From NCBI RefSeq assembly GCF_019966545.1, contig NZ_JAIMIC010000007.1:300644-364643 (forward strand): 64,000 nt of DNA. The letters are read 5' to 3'. Positions 53,574 to 62,285 of the stretch are shown piece by piece (within the stretch, counting starts at the first letter, position 1; each line of letters opens with the position of its first letter). This DNA comes from Heliomarina baculiformis. Its GTDB lineage: Bacteria; Pseudomonadota; Alphaproteobacteria; Rhodobacterales; Rhodobacteraceae. The position numbers were made by a program, and so were the translations under genes. The notes below the pieces were generated by a model. It ran no database searches, had not been told where the DNA came from, and saw nothing but the letters and a program-made list of their open reading frames with translations.

Positions 53574-55874
53574 CTATTCACTCAATTGCACGCGGTCTAG
53601 CAAATCCGAAATACTAGACCTAACATCCCCACTGTCTGATAAAAGTTCCCTTGCCCGCTGAAGTGGCTGCATTTCCGAAACAACTCGATCATCGGTCGCT
53701 AGTTCTTTCGTCACTTTTGAAATTTGACCATATTCAGTAATATCTTCATCAGAGACCTTTTCTGGTTGACCCGCCAGCCAGTAGCTGCGTGATGCAAATT
53801 CCGGTTCGTTTATGACAGAGAATAGCTCTGCCGCCTCTGAGTATCTATTGATTCTAAGCATAGCTTTCGCCCGTAACTTTATCGCCTCGGGTTGGGACAT
53901 TCCAGAAATAGCCTCTAATGCCTCATAAGGCAAGTTTTCCAAAAGCGCGGCTTGAGCTCTCAAAATCCTACTATTATTTGATTCATCAGAAGTCTTGACT
54001 AGAGACAATAACCCGTTTGCTGCTCTGGATAACCCAAGACTCAATAGACGTGACGCCATCGTCTCTCTTACCATTTCATCCAAGTCACTTTCAAATCCCT
54101 GCACCAGAGACAATCCAAACTGAATGAAGTCCGCGTCACTTGCGCTTTCTGTCAGCAGCATTACCAAGTCATTCCTCGTTCCATGGCCTGACGGCGACTC
54201 AAGTTGACTTGCAGTCTTATTAAAATTCCTAACCGCCTCTTTGAAGTCTCCTAATATTGCATAACCTAATGCTTTTGCTCTTGCCAACTCAAGGCCAATG
54301 CGCGTCCCTTTGAGCTCCCGCTCGTATGATGAAACTAAACTCACAATCTCAGGTTCTAATGTCCGACGCTCACCGAGCGCTTGTGAAACTAACTGAATGA
54401 GCGCATCGGGTGAATGTATCGTATTGCTTTCAGCGACGAGTTCACGATTTGTTCTTGCGGCTTCTTCATGGCCTGTGAGTTCCGCGCTCCTAGCCTCAGC
54501 CAGCAGGCTCGCAAAATTTCTATCATTCTGTGCTCTATCCAAGATTCGCAGTATCGAATCCGATACGTACCTTTCGTTTTCTTTCAAAAATATGCGACTA
54601 GCTGCCGCTCCCAAATGCTCCTTCAAGCCTCTTGGGAGGCTATTGACGGAACGAATAACCGCCTCACGGTTCGATGATGCGGCGGCACCGGGCCGAGCTA
54701 ACACAGCCCACAAAGCTGAGTCACGGTCACACACTTGCTGCCCCTCGAACATAGTAGAAGCGTACTCCCCAGGCTCGTCAATAATTTTCGCTAGTTCAAG
54801 CAAGATCTCGCGATCTGAACTTTCAACCGTAGAAAGCAGCAAGGTTTCATGGGCTTCGGCGCCGAACCCAAAGTGCAGTAGTACCTTGGCAAGGTTGATT
54901 GCTGCCGCGTCATTTACTCGGTCAAATTCGTCAAAAAGTCTACCCCTCCAGAATGCCACTTGCTGCGAGTAAGAATCTTTTTGGGGAACCCAGGAATTAA
55001 TTGCCAAGCCTTCCTTTTCTTCACAAACTGGATTGTCGGCATTTTCCTCTAGTTGTTCTATGCTGAGCAATAAACTTTCGTCAAATGCATTCGGATAATC
55101 CAAGTTCAGTCCGAGGTCGTTGGCGAAAAAATCTGCCCGAGCTCCTTGATCCGAACCGACGTCGTCAAATTTCGATTCGTATTTAGGCTCAATGCTATCA
55201 GATTCTCTTTTAGTGGTTAGCAGTCCTCGCGAACGAGCGTGTTCTATTTCCTCAATAAGGCGGGTCTCAGCCAAATTTCTATCGCGTCCGACCTCCAGTA
55301 TGGAAAGTTCCCTTAACAGAGTGCTACTGGCGGTACTTCGATCACCTTCAGGTTGGGTAAAGTTTTCCTGCGACTCTGCGTCCATACCGACGCCTAAGGC
55401 TGTAGTTTCAGTATCCCGTCGGGACGGTTCTAATTTGGATAGGTCATTGGCGAACATATATCTTTCGGCACTAAAAATGGTCGTGGGAGATAGTGGTGGT
55501 TTTAAGTTGGAGAAACCGATAATTGAAACATCTATAACTAATAAATTTTCACCGAATAGAAAAGTTTGAACTGAACAAGAACAGTTGAGTTTGAACTTTA
55601 GGGGCTCTCCAATCTCCTCCTGAGCAACATCAAGCACTCGGGTCCTCGGTATTCGGGAGAAAAACCCGCTTAAATCATAGATCGCATTTTCTACGTTTAA
55701 TGATAATTCAAACCCGTCATCGCTTTCCTTCACGCTCCAATCTGAACCGGGCGGTATGCCAATTGTGATCCGCGTAAACTGTTCATGCTCACCTGATCGC
55801 ACACGTAAGGTTTCTGCAACGACCACGTCGCTGGCGACCAGAAAAAAAAACGCAGTAAAACACCAGTATTTCAT
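53574..55874 (-). CDS. Exported flagellar-cluster accessory protein with TPR-like repeats
   Basis: 766 residues. Residues 1-20 are a signal peptide (cleavage after VVA), so the protein is periplasmic. Residues about 22-120 form a beta-rich domain (LRVRSGEHEQFTRITI, FELSLNVENAIYDLSGF) reminiscent of AMIN domains that bind cell wall or envelope partners. From about 300 on it is helical with TPR-like repeats. No enzymatic motif is seen. It overlaps the motA stop by four bases, so it is translated with the stator protein and is likely to support motor placement or assembly. Codon use and base composition match the AT-rich flagellar block. Confidence 0.75.
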   Translation of the reverse strand: MKYWCFTAFFFLVASDVVVAETLRVRSGEHEQFTRITIGIPPGSDWSVKESDDGFELSLNVENAIYDLSGFFSRIPRTRVLDVAQEEIGEPLKFKLNCSCSVQTFLFGENLLVIDVSIIGFSNLKPPLSPTTIFSAERYMFANDLSKLEPSRRDTETTALGVGMDAESQENFTQPEGDRSTASSTLLRELSILEVGRDRNLAETRLIEEIEHARSRGLLTTKRESDSIEPKYESKFDDVGSDQGARADFFANDLGLNLDYPNAFDESLLLSIEQLEENADNPVCEEKEGLAINSWVPQKDSYSQQVAFWRGRLFDEFDRVNDAAAINLAKVLLHFGFGAEAHETLLLSTVESSDREILLELAKIIDEPGEYASTMFEGQQVCDRDSALWAVLARPGAAASSNREAVIRSVNSLPRGLKEHLGAAASRIFLKENERYVSDSILRILDRAQNDRNFASLLAEARSAELTGHEEAARTNRELVAESNTIHSPDALIQLVSQALGERRTLEPEIVSLVSSYERELKGTRIGLELARAKALGYAILGDFKEAVRNFNKTASQLESPSGHGTRNDLVMLLTESASDADFIQFGLSLVQGFESDLDEMVRETMASRLLSLGLSRAANGLLSLVKTSDESNNSRILRAQAALLENLPYEALEAISGMSQPEAIKLRAKAMLRINRYSEAAELFSVINEPEFASRSYWLAGQPEKVSDEDITEYGQISKVTKELATDDRVVSEMQPLQRARELLSDSGDVRSSISDLLDRVQLSE

Positions 55875-56740
55875 GCTGAATCCTGCTTGACAGCCTTCAA
55901 AGCCTCTTCTAACTCCGAGTATCCGGGTCGGACATGGGACGGCGTATTCTGTCTACCAACTTCTATGCAAATTGCCGCTACATGGTTGTGTAGGTTTGCG
56001 ACCAATACTTCTCTAATTAATTGGTGGAAATGGCCATCCTCTTCGACAACTGTTTTTACCTTCGTCGCGAAAGGGCCGACTAAGCCATAAGCCAGGAAGA
56101 CCCCCAAGAACGTCCCCACCAAAGCGCCTCCAATTAATCCGCCCAACACTTCAGGCGGTTGGTCAATTGAAGCCATGGTCTTTATCACTCCCAACACTGC
56201 TGCGACAATGCCAAGGGCTGGCAAAGCATCAGCCACTGTTTGTAATGCATGGCTCGAATGCATTGCGTGATGTAAATTGGCCTCCATCCTTTTATCCAGA
56301 ACTTCTTCAACTTGGTGGGGATCATCATAGTTCATTGAGGCGGACCTAATTGTATCACAAATCAAGCTAATAGCTTCAGTGTCTTTCTGAATTTTGGGAT
56401 ACTTCTGAAAGATGGCAGATTCATTCGGTTGCTCAATGTGTTGCTCAATGGCGACCGGGTTTTGTCTCGCCATACGGATCAAAGCAAATAGAAGGCAAAG
56501 CAAATCTTTGTAGTCTTCTTGGTTCCATTTCGAACCTTTAAATACCTTTCCAACATCTTTAATAGTATGTTTAACGCCAGAAAAATCGTTGCTAATCAAA
56601 AAAGCGCCGGCAGCAGCTCCTCCGATCATCATCAGTTCAAACGGAAGCGCCTTAATTATTATCGCCATCTTGCCGCCTGCAGCGAGATAGCCGCCAAATA
56701 CCATTAAAAATATTACCGCAATACCTATTATGCCGATCAT
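55871..56740 (-). CDS. motA: Flagellar motor stator protein MotA
   Basis: 289-residue inner-membrane protein. It starts IGIIGIAVIFLMVFGGYLAA (helix 1), has PFELMMIGGAAAGAFLISND (helix 2), the large cytoplasmic loop with the charged region near 90-100 (ALIRMARQNP), and two C-terminal helices in ALPALGIVAAVLGVIKTMAS and LVGTFLGVFLAYGLVGPFA, with the Pro residues (ADALPALG, GLVGPFA) that link proton flow to torque. motB is not in this window. Between the motE-like and 766-residue genes. Confidence 0.95.
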   Translation of the reverse strand: MIGIIGIAVIFLMVFGGYLAAGGKMAIIIKALPFELMMIGGAAAGAFLISNDFSGVKHTIKDVGKVFKGSKWNQEDYKDLLCLLFALIRMARQNPVAIEQHIEQPNESAIFQKYPKIQKDTEAISLICDTIRSASMNYDDPHQVEEVLDKRMEANLHHAMHSSHALQTVADALPALGIVAAVLGVIKTMASIDQPPEVLGGLIGGALVGTFLGVFLAYGLVGPFATKVKTVVEEDGHFHQLIREVLVANLHNHVAAICIEVGRQNTPSHVRPGYSELEEALKAVKQDSA

Positions 56741-56792
56741 TTATAAGCCCAATCGTACCGTTCGGCGAATATCAGCTTTCGCCGGTTAAAAA

Positions 56793-57401
56793 TTACTCCG
56801 TGGGAACTTCTGCGTTTCTTCCCGCCAACATTGCACTGATTGTATAAGCAGCCAGCGGGCTTAATTTTGCCAGAATACCTGCCGCGGATTCGGCTTTCAT
56901 GCGCGCCAAAAACCCGGACGCGAATGCTGGATCCATTTCCTCGAATAACGCTGCGGCATCCTTCGCTTTCATCTTCTCGTATACGTCTACGAGTCGGGAT
57001 ATGTCGGCCTCGGCGGCTCCGTCAGCGAGAGCGAGGGTTGCTTTTAAAGATTCCTCCACCTCGAGCAGTTCCGATAATTTGCGTTCTATAGCTTCATCGG
57101 CGATCTTAATTGCCTTTAATCTGTCTTCTAACTCTTTTTCTCGTTCGTTCAAGGCAACTTCTTTTGCTCTTATCTCTTTCAGCATGCGCTCAAGCCCTTC
57201 TGGGCTTAAAGACTCTCGATTTTTTTTGGGATTTTCTTTGATCGTAGTCACTTCGCTCGTAGACTTCAGGGCACTAGCAACGGCTGGACCTACATTGGTG
57301 CCCAAGCGCAAGACAGCGGATCCCAAGAACAAAGCGCCAACACAAAACAGGACTCCAAACCGACCCCTCAGTCGCTTTGAAATTGTTGCTTCCACCATCA
57401 T
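56793..57401 (-). CDS. MotE-like protein (MgtE N-terminal-like domain)
   Basis: 202 residues from the ATG at 57401, which overlaps the preceding stop (ATGA) and has GGAG eight bases upstream; the longer start at 57431 is less likely. One N-terminal membrane helix (GVLFCVGALFLGSAVLRLG), then a coiled coil of about 80 residues (KEVALNEREKELEDRLKAI), then the MgtE-N-like domain (YEKMKAKDAAALFEEMDPAF, LAKLSPLAAYTISAML). In Sinorhizobium MotE is a periplasmic chaperone for MotC; in other alphaproteobacteria the name is used for this FliG-related fold. A motor role fits its place before motA. Confidence 0.8.
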   Translation of the reverse strand: MMVEATISKRLRGRFGVLFCVGALFLGSAVLRLGTNVGPAVASALKSTSEVTTIKENPKKNRESLSPEGLERMLKEIRAKEVALNEREKELEDRLKAIKIADEAIERKLSELLEVEESLKATLALADGAAEADISRLVDVYEKMKAKDAAALFEEMDPAFASGFLARMKAESAAGILAKLSPLAAYTISAMLAGRNAEVPTE

Positions 57402-57793
57402 AAAGAATCTCCGTGTTTCCGCACCGAACACCTTTTAAAAATTATATCGGCTCGAACACCTTCGCTCGTTCCATTAGATTTTTTGCGGGCGCTGATATCT
57501 TCGGCAGTATCGGGAAGGTCATGCATGGACGCCATCATTAAGTCTAACTTCGTGCGTGCGGCTTCCGCTCTAGCAGTTAGGTCTTCTAAATTTTTTGCGG
57601 ACTGATCGGCAGCGCTTCGGGCGGAAATCAAAGCATTCGAAAGTTCGTCAACTTGGGCAGACAAGACTGCGATGGCACCTCCAACTCCTTTATCCAAGTT
57701 ATTGAAACGACTTAACTTCTTAGAAAGTATATAGCAGTACAGGACCGCGCCCAAAGCTCCTGCGATCAATAAAGTATCCGCGATGAAATTCAA
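57398..57793 (-). CDS. Small membrane-anchored coiled-coil protein of flagellar cluster (DUF6468-like)
   Basis: 131 residues: one N-terminal membrane helix (IADTLLIAGALGAVLYCYIL), then a coiled coil of about 70 residues (VDELSNALISARSAADQSAK), then a charged tail. It matches the layout of the small protein between fliL and motE in alphaproteobacterial flagellar clusters (I believe DUF6468; recalled from memory). It is nine bases after fliL and overlaps the motE-like gene. Function unknown. Confidence 0.7.
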   Translation of the reverse strand: MNFIADTLLIAGALGAVLYCYILSKKLSRFNNLDKGVGGAIAVLSAQVDELSNALISARSAADQSAKNLEDLTARAEAARTKLDLMMASMHDLPDTAEDISARKKSNGTSEGVRADIIFKRCSVRKHGDSL

Positions 57794-57802
57794 AACATTC
57801 CC

Positions 57803-58324
57803 CTAATTTAATGTAAAATCCATAACTAATACATCTCTTATTCGACCCTTGCCTGCAACTGCTTGGAATCTGCGTAACAATTGCCCACGAATCTTAGTCA
57901 GTGCGAATCCGTCTTTGAAATCTTCAATTTCCAGTGCACGCAGGTAGCTGTTCAAAACATCGATAATTCGCGGAGTTATTTTCTCCACATCTTCTTTGTA
58001 TGGGGCATTCACTTCGAGCTGCGCCCGGAAACGTAGGTTAAAAACTTGTTCAGTGTGAATCATTGTCACAACGACGGGATCCAAAGCCACATACTCAATA
58101 TCAGGAAGTGGCTCCACAGCTTGTTCTGTATCTGCTGCGTCTTGCTGTGTTGGCCCGTTTTCACTTTCTTCTGTCGGTGCTTCACGAGATAACGATATAA
58201 GTCCAGATGATGTTGCGAAGTAGCCTCCGGTTCCACCGATAATCATCAATAAAACACTAATAATTAGCGGCTTTTTCCCAGACTTTTTACCTTCTGGTGG
58301 GGCATTTGTAGCTGCATCCGTCAT
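57803..58324 (-). CDS. fliL: Flagellar basal-body-associated protein FliL
   Basis: 173 residues. Cytoplasmic Lys-rich start, one membrane helix (PLIISVLLMIIGGTGGYFAT), an acidic linker (EESENGPTQQDAADTEQ), and the periplasmic FliL domain with EYVALDPVVVTMI, DVLNSYLRALEIEDF and the ending GRIRDVLVMDFTLN. It forms rings around the stator and stabilises its active form. It diverges from fliF with 76 bases between the starts. Confidence 0.92.
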   Translation of the reverse strand: MTDAATNAPPEGKKSGKKPLIISVLLMIIGGTGGYFATSSGLISLSREAPTEESENGPTQQDAADTEQAVEPLPDIEYVALDPVVVTMIHTEQVFNLRFRAQLEVNAPYKEDVEKITPRIIDVLNSYLRALEIEDFKDGFALTKIRGQLLRRFQAVAGKGRIRDVLVMDFTLN

Positions 58325-58369
58325 AGTGGGCCTAAACTCCTTCGCTACTCCTTCATAAACCCGCAGGAA

Positions 58370-58384
58370 CTAACCGATTGTTAA
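58370..58384. promoter_or_regulatory. CtrA-like box between fliL and fliF
   Basis: CTAA-N7-TTAA, one mismatch from the CtrA consensus TTAA-N7-TTAA, in the 76-base divergent space, 16 bases before the fliF ATG. CtrA controls flagellar genes in Rhodobacterales. Confidence 0.45.
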
Positions 58385-58400
58385 GGGCAATCGAGGAATT

Positions 58401-60071
58401 ATGGGACACGTCGTACAGAAGGTCGGCGTGACGGAGGTCAAGTTGCAAAAAATAATTGAAGTTTGGGGTGGCTTGGACGCGCGCAGACGCTTCATTCTCG
58501 TGCTGGCTAGTCTCGTAACGACGCTTGTGCTCTTCACAATGTCTAAAATGGCGACATCGCCCAACATGACGTTGCTTTATGCAGGCCTGGAAAGCAGCGC
58601 GGCCGGGGATGTGGTTCGTGCGATCGAACAACGTGGTACCGCATACGAAGTTCGGGGCGGGTCGATCTACGTGCCTTCAGATCAACGTGACGAAATCAGA
58701 CTGACGCTTGCTAGCGAGGGGCTTCCGATGACGGGAGGCCGTGGATATGAACTTCTCGACACTTTGAACGGGTTCGGAACAACATCCCAAATGTTTGATG
58801 CCGCTTATTGGCGCGCAAAGGAAGGTGAGTTGGCCCGCACGATCGTGGCTAGCGCGTTCGTCAGCCAAGCACGCGTTCATATTGCGAATAATGGATCAAA
58901 CCCTTTCCAAAGAAATGTGGCCCCAACCGCTTCTGTTTCGGTGGTGCCGTCTGGTGTCCCGATAACACCCGCTCAAGCTAATGCTCTTCGCTATTTGGTT
59001 GCATCTGCTGTAAGTAACCTAGCCGTCGAGGACGTGTCAGTAATTGACGCCAACGGCGCGCTCATCGGTCAAAATGATTCGTCTACTGGGCCTTCAAATG
59101 CTGAAGATAAGGCAAAGCAACTCCGTGAGAGGGTTCTCAACCTCGTGGAGGCACGCGTGGGAACCGGCAACGCCGTTGTTGAAGTCAGTGTCGATACAGT
59201 TACAGAGACCGAGTCCATCAGGGAACGTCGTTTCGACCCCGACGGGCGAGTTGCAATAAGTACGGAAACAGAAGAACGTTCAGATTCCTCCAAGAATCAG
59301 GGCGGCGGCGACGTTACTGTTGCATCCAATCTTCCTGACGGGGAAAGGTCAACTGGTGAGGGTTCCAGCGCTCAAGCCAGTGAAACTCGCGAGAGAGTGA
59401 ACTACGAAGTTTCCGAAACCGAGCACGAAATCCTTAAATCACCGGGCGCAATCAAGCGCTTGACTGTTGCCGTTCTTGTAAATGGTCTGTCCGAGCGTGA
59501 TGAAACTGGCGAGCCGGAGTTTCAGCGAAGGTCGGACGAAGAACTGAATGCTCTGCGCGAACTGGTTGCTTCCGCAGTGGGGTTTCAAGAAGATCGAGGA
59601 GACGTGATAACCATCAAATCAATGGAGCTCCCAATAGTCGAGCCCCTTGGAACTAGTGCCGGAAATAGTTTGTTCCAGCAGCTCGACATCGACTTATTTT
59701 CGATTATCCAGATGGTCATCCTTGGATTGGTTGCCACCGTCCTTGGGCTATTTGTAATACGGCCTTTGCTATCCAAACAGCCGGGTGGATATAATGCAGC
59801 AGTTCCCGCTTTGCCGGACTTTGGCGGCGAGTCTAATCAAGACAGTGTTCCCGCATTAGATGGCGATATTGATATCGACGACGCAAACTCTTTCCCTAGC
59901 TTTAGTATGGAGTCCAACAGCAGCGCAGAAGATCTTGGACTTCCAGATTTCAGCCTGCCCTCGAGTTCGCAAGATCCAGTGGATCGACTTCGTTCGCTAA
60001 TTGGCGAGCGCCAAGAAGAAACCGTCGAGATCTTGCGGAGCTGGCTTGAGGAAAGTGGAGAGAAAACCTGA
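58401..60071 (+). CDS. fliF: Flagellar MS-ring protein FliF
   Basis: 556 residues. N-terminal helix (ILVLASLVTTLVLFTMSKMA, about 33-52), ring-building motifs (LLYAGLESSAAGDVVRAIE, SEGLPMTGGRGYELLD), the periplasmic collar, and a second helix near 430-450 (SIIQMVILGLVATVLGLFVI). The C-terminal tail DPVDRLRSLIGERQEETVEI is the FliG-binding peptide. First gene of a plus-strand run; its stop overlaps the fliH-like start by one base. Confidence 0.95.
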   Translation: MGHVVQKVGVTEVKLQKIIEVWGGLDARRRFILVLASLVTTLVLFTMSKMATSPNMTLLYAGLESSAAGDVVRAIEQRGTAYEVRGGSIYVPSDQRDEIRLTLASEGLPMTGGRGYELLDTLNGFGTTSQMFDAAYWRAKEGELARTIVASAFVSQARVHIANNGSNPFQRNVAPTASVSVVPSGVPITPAQANALRYLVASAVSNLAVEDVSVIDANGALIGQNDSSTGPSNAEDKAKQLRERVLNLVEARVGTGNAVVEVSVDTVTETESIRERRFDPDGRVAISTETEERSDSSKNQGGGDVTVASNLPDGERSTGEGSSAQASETRERVNYEVSETEHEILKSPGAIKRLTVAVLVNGLSERDETGEPEFQRRSDEELNALRELVASAVGFQEDRGDVITIKSMELPIVEPLGTSAGNSLFQQLDIDLFSIIQMVILGLVATVLGLFVIRPLLSKQPGGYNAAVPALPDFGGESNQDSVPALDGDIDIDDANSFPSFSMESNSSAEDLGLPDFSLPSSSQDPVDRLRSLIGERQEETVEILRSWLEESGEKT

Positions 60072-60670
60072 TGCCCATCGCAGATCTATTTGAAGACTTC
60101 GGCGAAAGCTGCAATACGGATACGAATGCGGCGGATATGAGCGAAGATGATCTGGACGACATTCGGCTCGCTGCGTTTGAGAAGGGTTATGTTGCCGGTT
60201 GGGAGGATGCTATAAAAAACCAAGAAAAAGAAAATTCTAGAATTTCAGATGGAATGGCTCAACGCCTAGAAGATATTTCTTTTACATTCTATGAGGCTCG
60301 ATCTCAGTTCTCAAAAGACTTCGGAATCATATTACGCCTGCTTTCTGAGAAAATACTGCCTGAAACCTTGCATAAAACTCTTGCGCAACATCTGACTTAT
60401 GAAATGCAGTCCATTTTGGAGTCACTCTCTCCCGACTCGTTAACTATTGCTGTTCCAGAGGGCAATAGAACAAAGGTAGAGAAACTGCTTGATCTGGACA
60501 TCCCTGTGCCGCTACGCATTGAAGAAGACTTTTCGTTAAGCAATGATCAGGTCGTTTTGAGAGTTGCGGATATCGAGCGTGAAATCGACATCAATCGCTT
60601 TGTCAAATCGATGCTCAACACGATGGATACATTCACTTTTTCAACTGAAAAGAGCGATAAATATGGATAA
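60071..60670 (+). CDS. FliH-like flagellar export regulator
   Basis: 199 residues. It starts with an acidic region, then AFEKGYVAGWEDAIKNQEKE, the Gly-spaced helix typical of FliH, and a C-terminal domain (SILESLSPDSLTIAVPEGNR, VLRVADIEREIDINRFV). FliH holds the export ATPase FliI at the C-ring. The sequence is diverged and the name rests mainly on the place between fliF and fliN. It overlaps fliN by eight bases. Confidence 0.7.
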   Translation: MPIADLFEDFGESCNTDTNAADMSEDDLDDIRLAAFEKGYVAGWEDAIKNQEKENSRISDGMAQRLEDISFTFYEARSQFSKDFGIILRLLSEKILPETLHKTLAQHLTYEMQSILESLSPDSLTIAVPEGNRTKVEKLLDLDIPVPLRIEEDFSLSNDQVVLRVADIEREIDINRFVKSMLNTMDTFTFSTEKSDKYG

Positions 60671-60953
60671 GGCCTCCGAAGCAAGCGAATTCTCCGCGAA
60701 AATTAGCCCCTTCGCCACTATTCCTATCGAAATCATAGTTTCGGTAGGACGTGCCAGGCCTTTAATAAAGGACTTGGTTGTAATGTCGGAAAACTCTGTA
60801 TTGATATTAGACAAACGTATCGAAGATCCAGTCGAGCTTTTTATTGGTGATCGTTTAATAGCCAAGGGAAAATTAGAGGAGGTTCTAGACGAAGAGACGA
60901 AGCAGCTAGCTGTTCGCCTAACAGAGATATCCGACCTAAAAGATGAACTGTAA
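60663..60953 (+). CDS. fliN: Flagellar C-ring protein FliN
   Basis: 96 residues. The SpoA/FliN fold is clear: IPIEIIVSVGRARPLIKDLV, LDKRIEDPVELFIGDRLIAK, and the closing LAVRLTEISD. Forms the bottom of the C-ring and helps switch rotation. The ATG lies inside the fliH-like gene, and its end overlaps the fliP start, so all are coupled. Confidence 0.9.
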   Translation: MDKASEASEFSAKISPFATIPIEIIVSVGRARPLIKDLVVMSENSVLILDKRIEDPVELFIGDRLIAKGKLEEVLDEETKQLAVRLTEISDLKDEL

Positions 60954-61713
60954 AAATTATAAGAATTCTTGCAATTCTCGTGCGGCAATTTTTCTTATTT
61001 TGGCCTTAATTCCAAGTGCCTCCCTTGCACAAGACTTTAGCTTTTCGTTGGGAGATGGCGCCTCACTTAACGGTCGAACAGTACAGCTTATTGGGTTGAT
61101 AACTATATTGAGCTTGTCGCCAGGAGTAATTATGATGGTGACAAGTTTTCCACTTCTTATAACGGTGTTTGCGATACTGCGTCAAGCGATCGGGCTGCAG
61201 CAATCTCCGCCAAATATGCTTATCGTAAGTCTCGCGCTTTTCCTTACTTATTTCATAATGGAACCCGAGTTTAAAAATGCGTGGCAGCTTGGTTTGAGAC
61301 CAATGATTGAGGAAACTATCGATGTCGAAACGGGATTAGTACGATCGGTAGAGCCATTTCGAAATTTTATGGCTGGCCGAACGAATGAAAACACGATCAA
61401 TACGCTGGCAGCTTTACGTCGGACAGAGACTGTTTTAGATAATCAATCTGCTGCTGAAGTTACATCACCGCCACTATCGGTTTTGATTCCTAGCTTTATG
61501 TTGTCCGAAATATCACGTGCATTTCAGATAGGGTTCATCGTTTTTCTCCCGTTCCTTATTATTGATTTGTTAGTCGCAGCTATACTAATGTCCATGGGCA
61601 TGATGATGGTCCCTCCGGCAATTGTTTCCCTGCCGTTCAAGCTAGGTTTTTTTGTCATCGTAGACGGATGGAGCCTGATTGCCAGCAGTTTAGCGCGAAG
61701 CTATTCTTTTTGA
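60943..61713 (+). CDS. fliP: Flagellar export gate protein FliP
   Basis: 256 residues. A signal-like N-terminal helix ends in SASLAQ. Then the FliP core: LSLSPGVIMMVTSFPLLITV, ILRQAIGLQQSPPNMLIVSL with the conserved QSPPN, and the C-terminal IDLLVAAILMSMGMMMVPP. FliP builds the pore of the export gate with FliQ and FliR. In most clusters further export or hook genes follow; here an IS6 transposase relic begins 24 bases after the stop. Confidence 0.95.
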   Translation: MNCKNYKNSCNSRAAIFLILALIPSASLAQDFSFSLGDGASLNGRTVQLIGLITILSLSPGVIMMVTSFPLLITVFAILRQAIGLQQSPPNMLIVSLALFLTYFIMEPEFKNAWQLGLRPMIEETIDVETGLVRSVEPFRNFMAGRTNENTINTLAALRRTETVLDNQSAAEVTSPPLSVLIPSFMLSEISRAFQIGFIVFLPFLIIDLLVAAILMSMGMMMVPPAIVSLPFKLGFFVIVDGWSLIASSLARSYSF

Positions 61714-61736
61714 TCACACTCGACATTCTGATCTAG

Positions 61737-62111
61737 CCTCGCCGCAACGCCAAAGTCACAAAGCTTTTTTTTGGTCGACTGGTTGCAACCTATGGCGAAC
61801 CGCGTGCCGTGATCACGGACAAGCGGCGCAGCTATGGCAAGCCGATCAAGGCCATCACGTCGGACGCCGACCATCGGGCGCACAAGGGACTCAACAACAG
61901 GATCGAAGGGGCTCACCGGCCGACCCGAAAACGGGAGATGATGGGCCGGTTCAAGTCACCGCGCCAGGCGCACCGATTTCTCGTGGCCCGCGATCAAATC
62001 AGTACGATCTTTCGTCCCCGCTGCTACTGCCTTTCCCCTCTCTCTTACCGCCATGCCAGAGCCAACGCATTCAAGCTTTGGGAAGCTTATACTGCCGAAC
62101 TATCGGCCTGA
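61737..62111 (+). pseudogene. IS6-family transposase, 3' half only
   Basis: Open frame of 124 codons without a start or the N-terminal HTH. It carries the second Asp (AVITDKRRSYGKPI) and Glu (LNNRIEGAHRPTRKRE) of the DDE catalytic site and the IS6 ending MGRFKSPRQAHRFL then FRPRCYCLS. The first Asp and the upstream half are missing, so it is a truncated insertion sequence. It stands directly at the end of the flagellar block. Confidence 0.85.
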
Positions 62112-62285
62112 TTGTGCGGTCTCACGCTTATTCCAGTCCACGGGAGATAATCTGGCAATGCCGTTTCAGGTCTGCACCCCCGTCCGGCTGAGGCCGTTGG
62201 TAGATGATGCTACGGCTAATCCCGAAAACCTTGACAGGCGCCTTTGCTAGCACTGTAAGGCCTGAAAACAGTCTTGTTGGAGCCT
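62112..62285. other. Junction DNA after IS6 relic
   Basis: No gene. On the minus strand 62128-62255 an open stretch contains KVFGISRSIIYQRP, which could be a relic of a resolvase- or transposase-type helix-turn-helix, but it is too short to name. No clear IS terminal repeat was identified by eye. Confidence 0.3.

Noticed and set aside
62128..62255. Minus-strand KVFGISRSIIYQRP as a resolvase or transposase HTH
   Set aside because: Too short to separate from chance; no catalytic part or terminal repeats found nearby.
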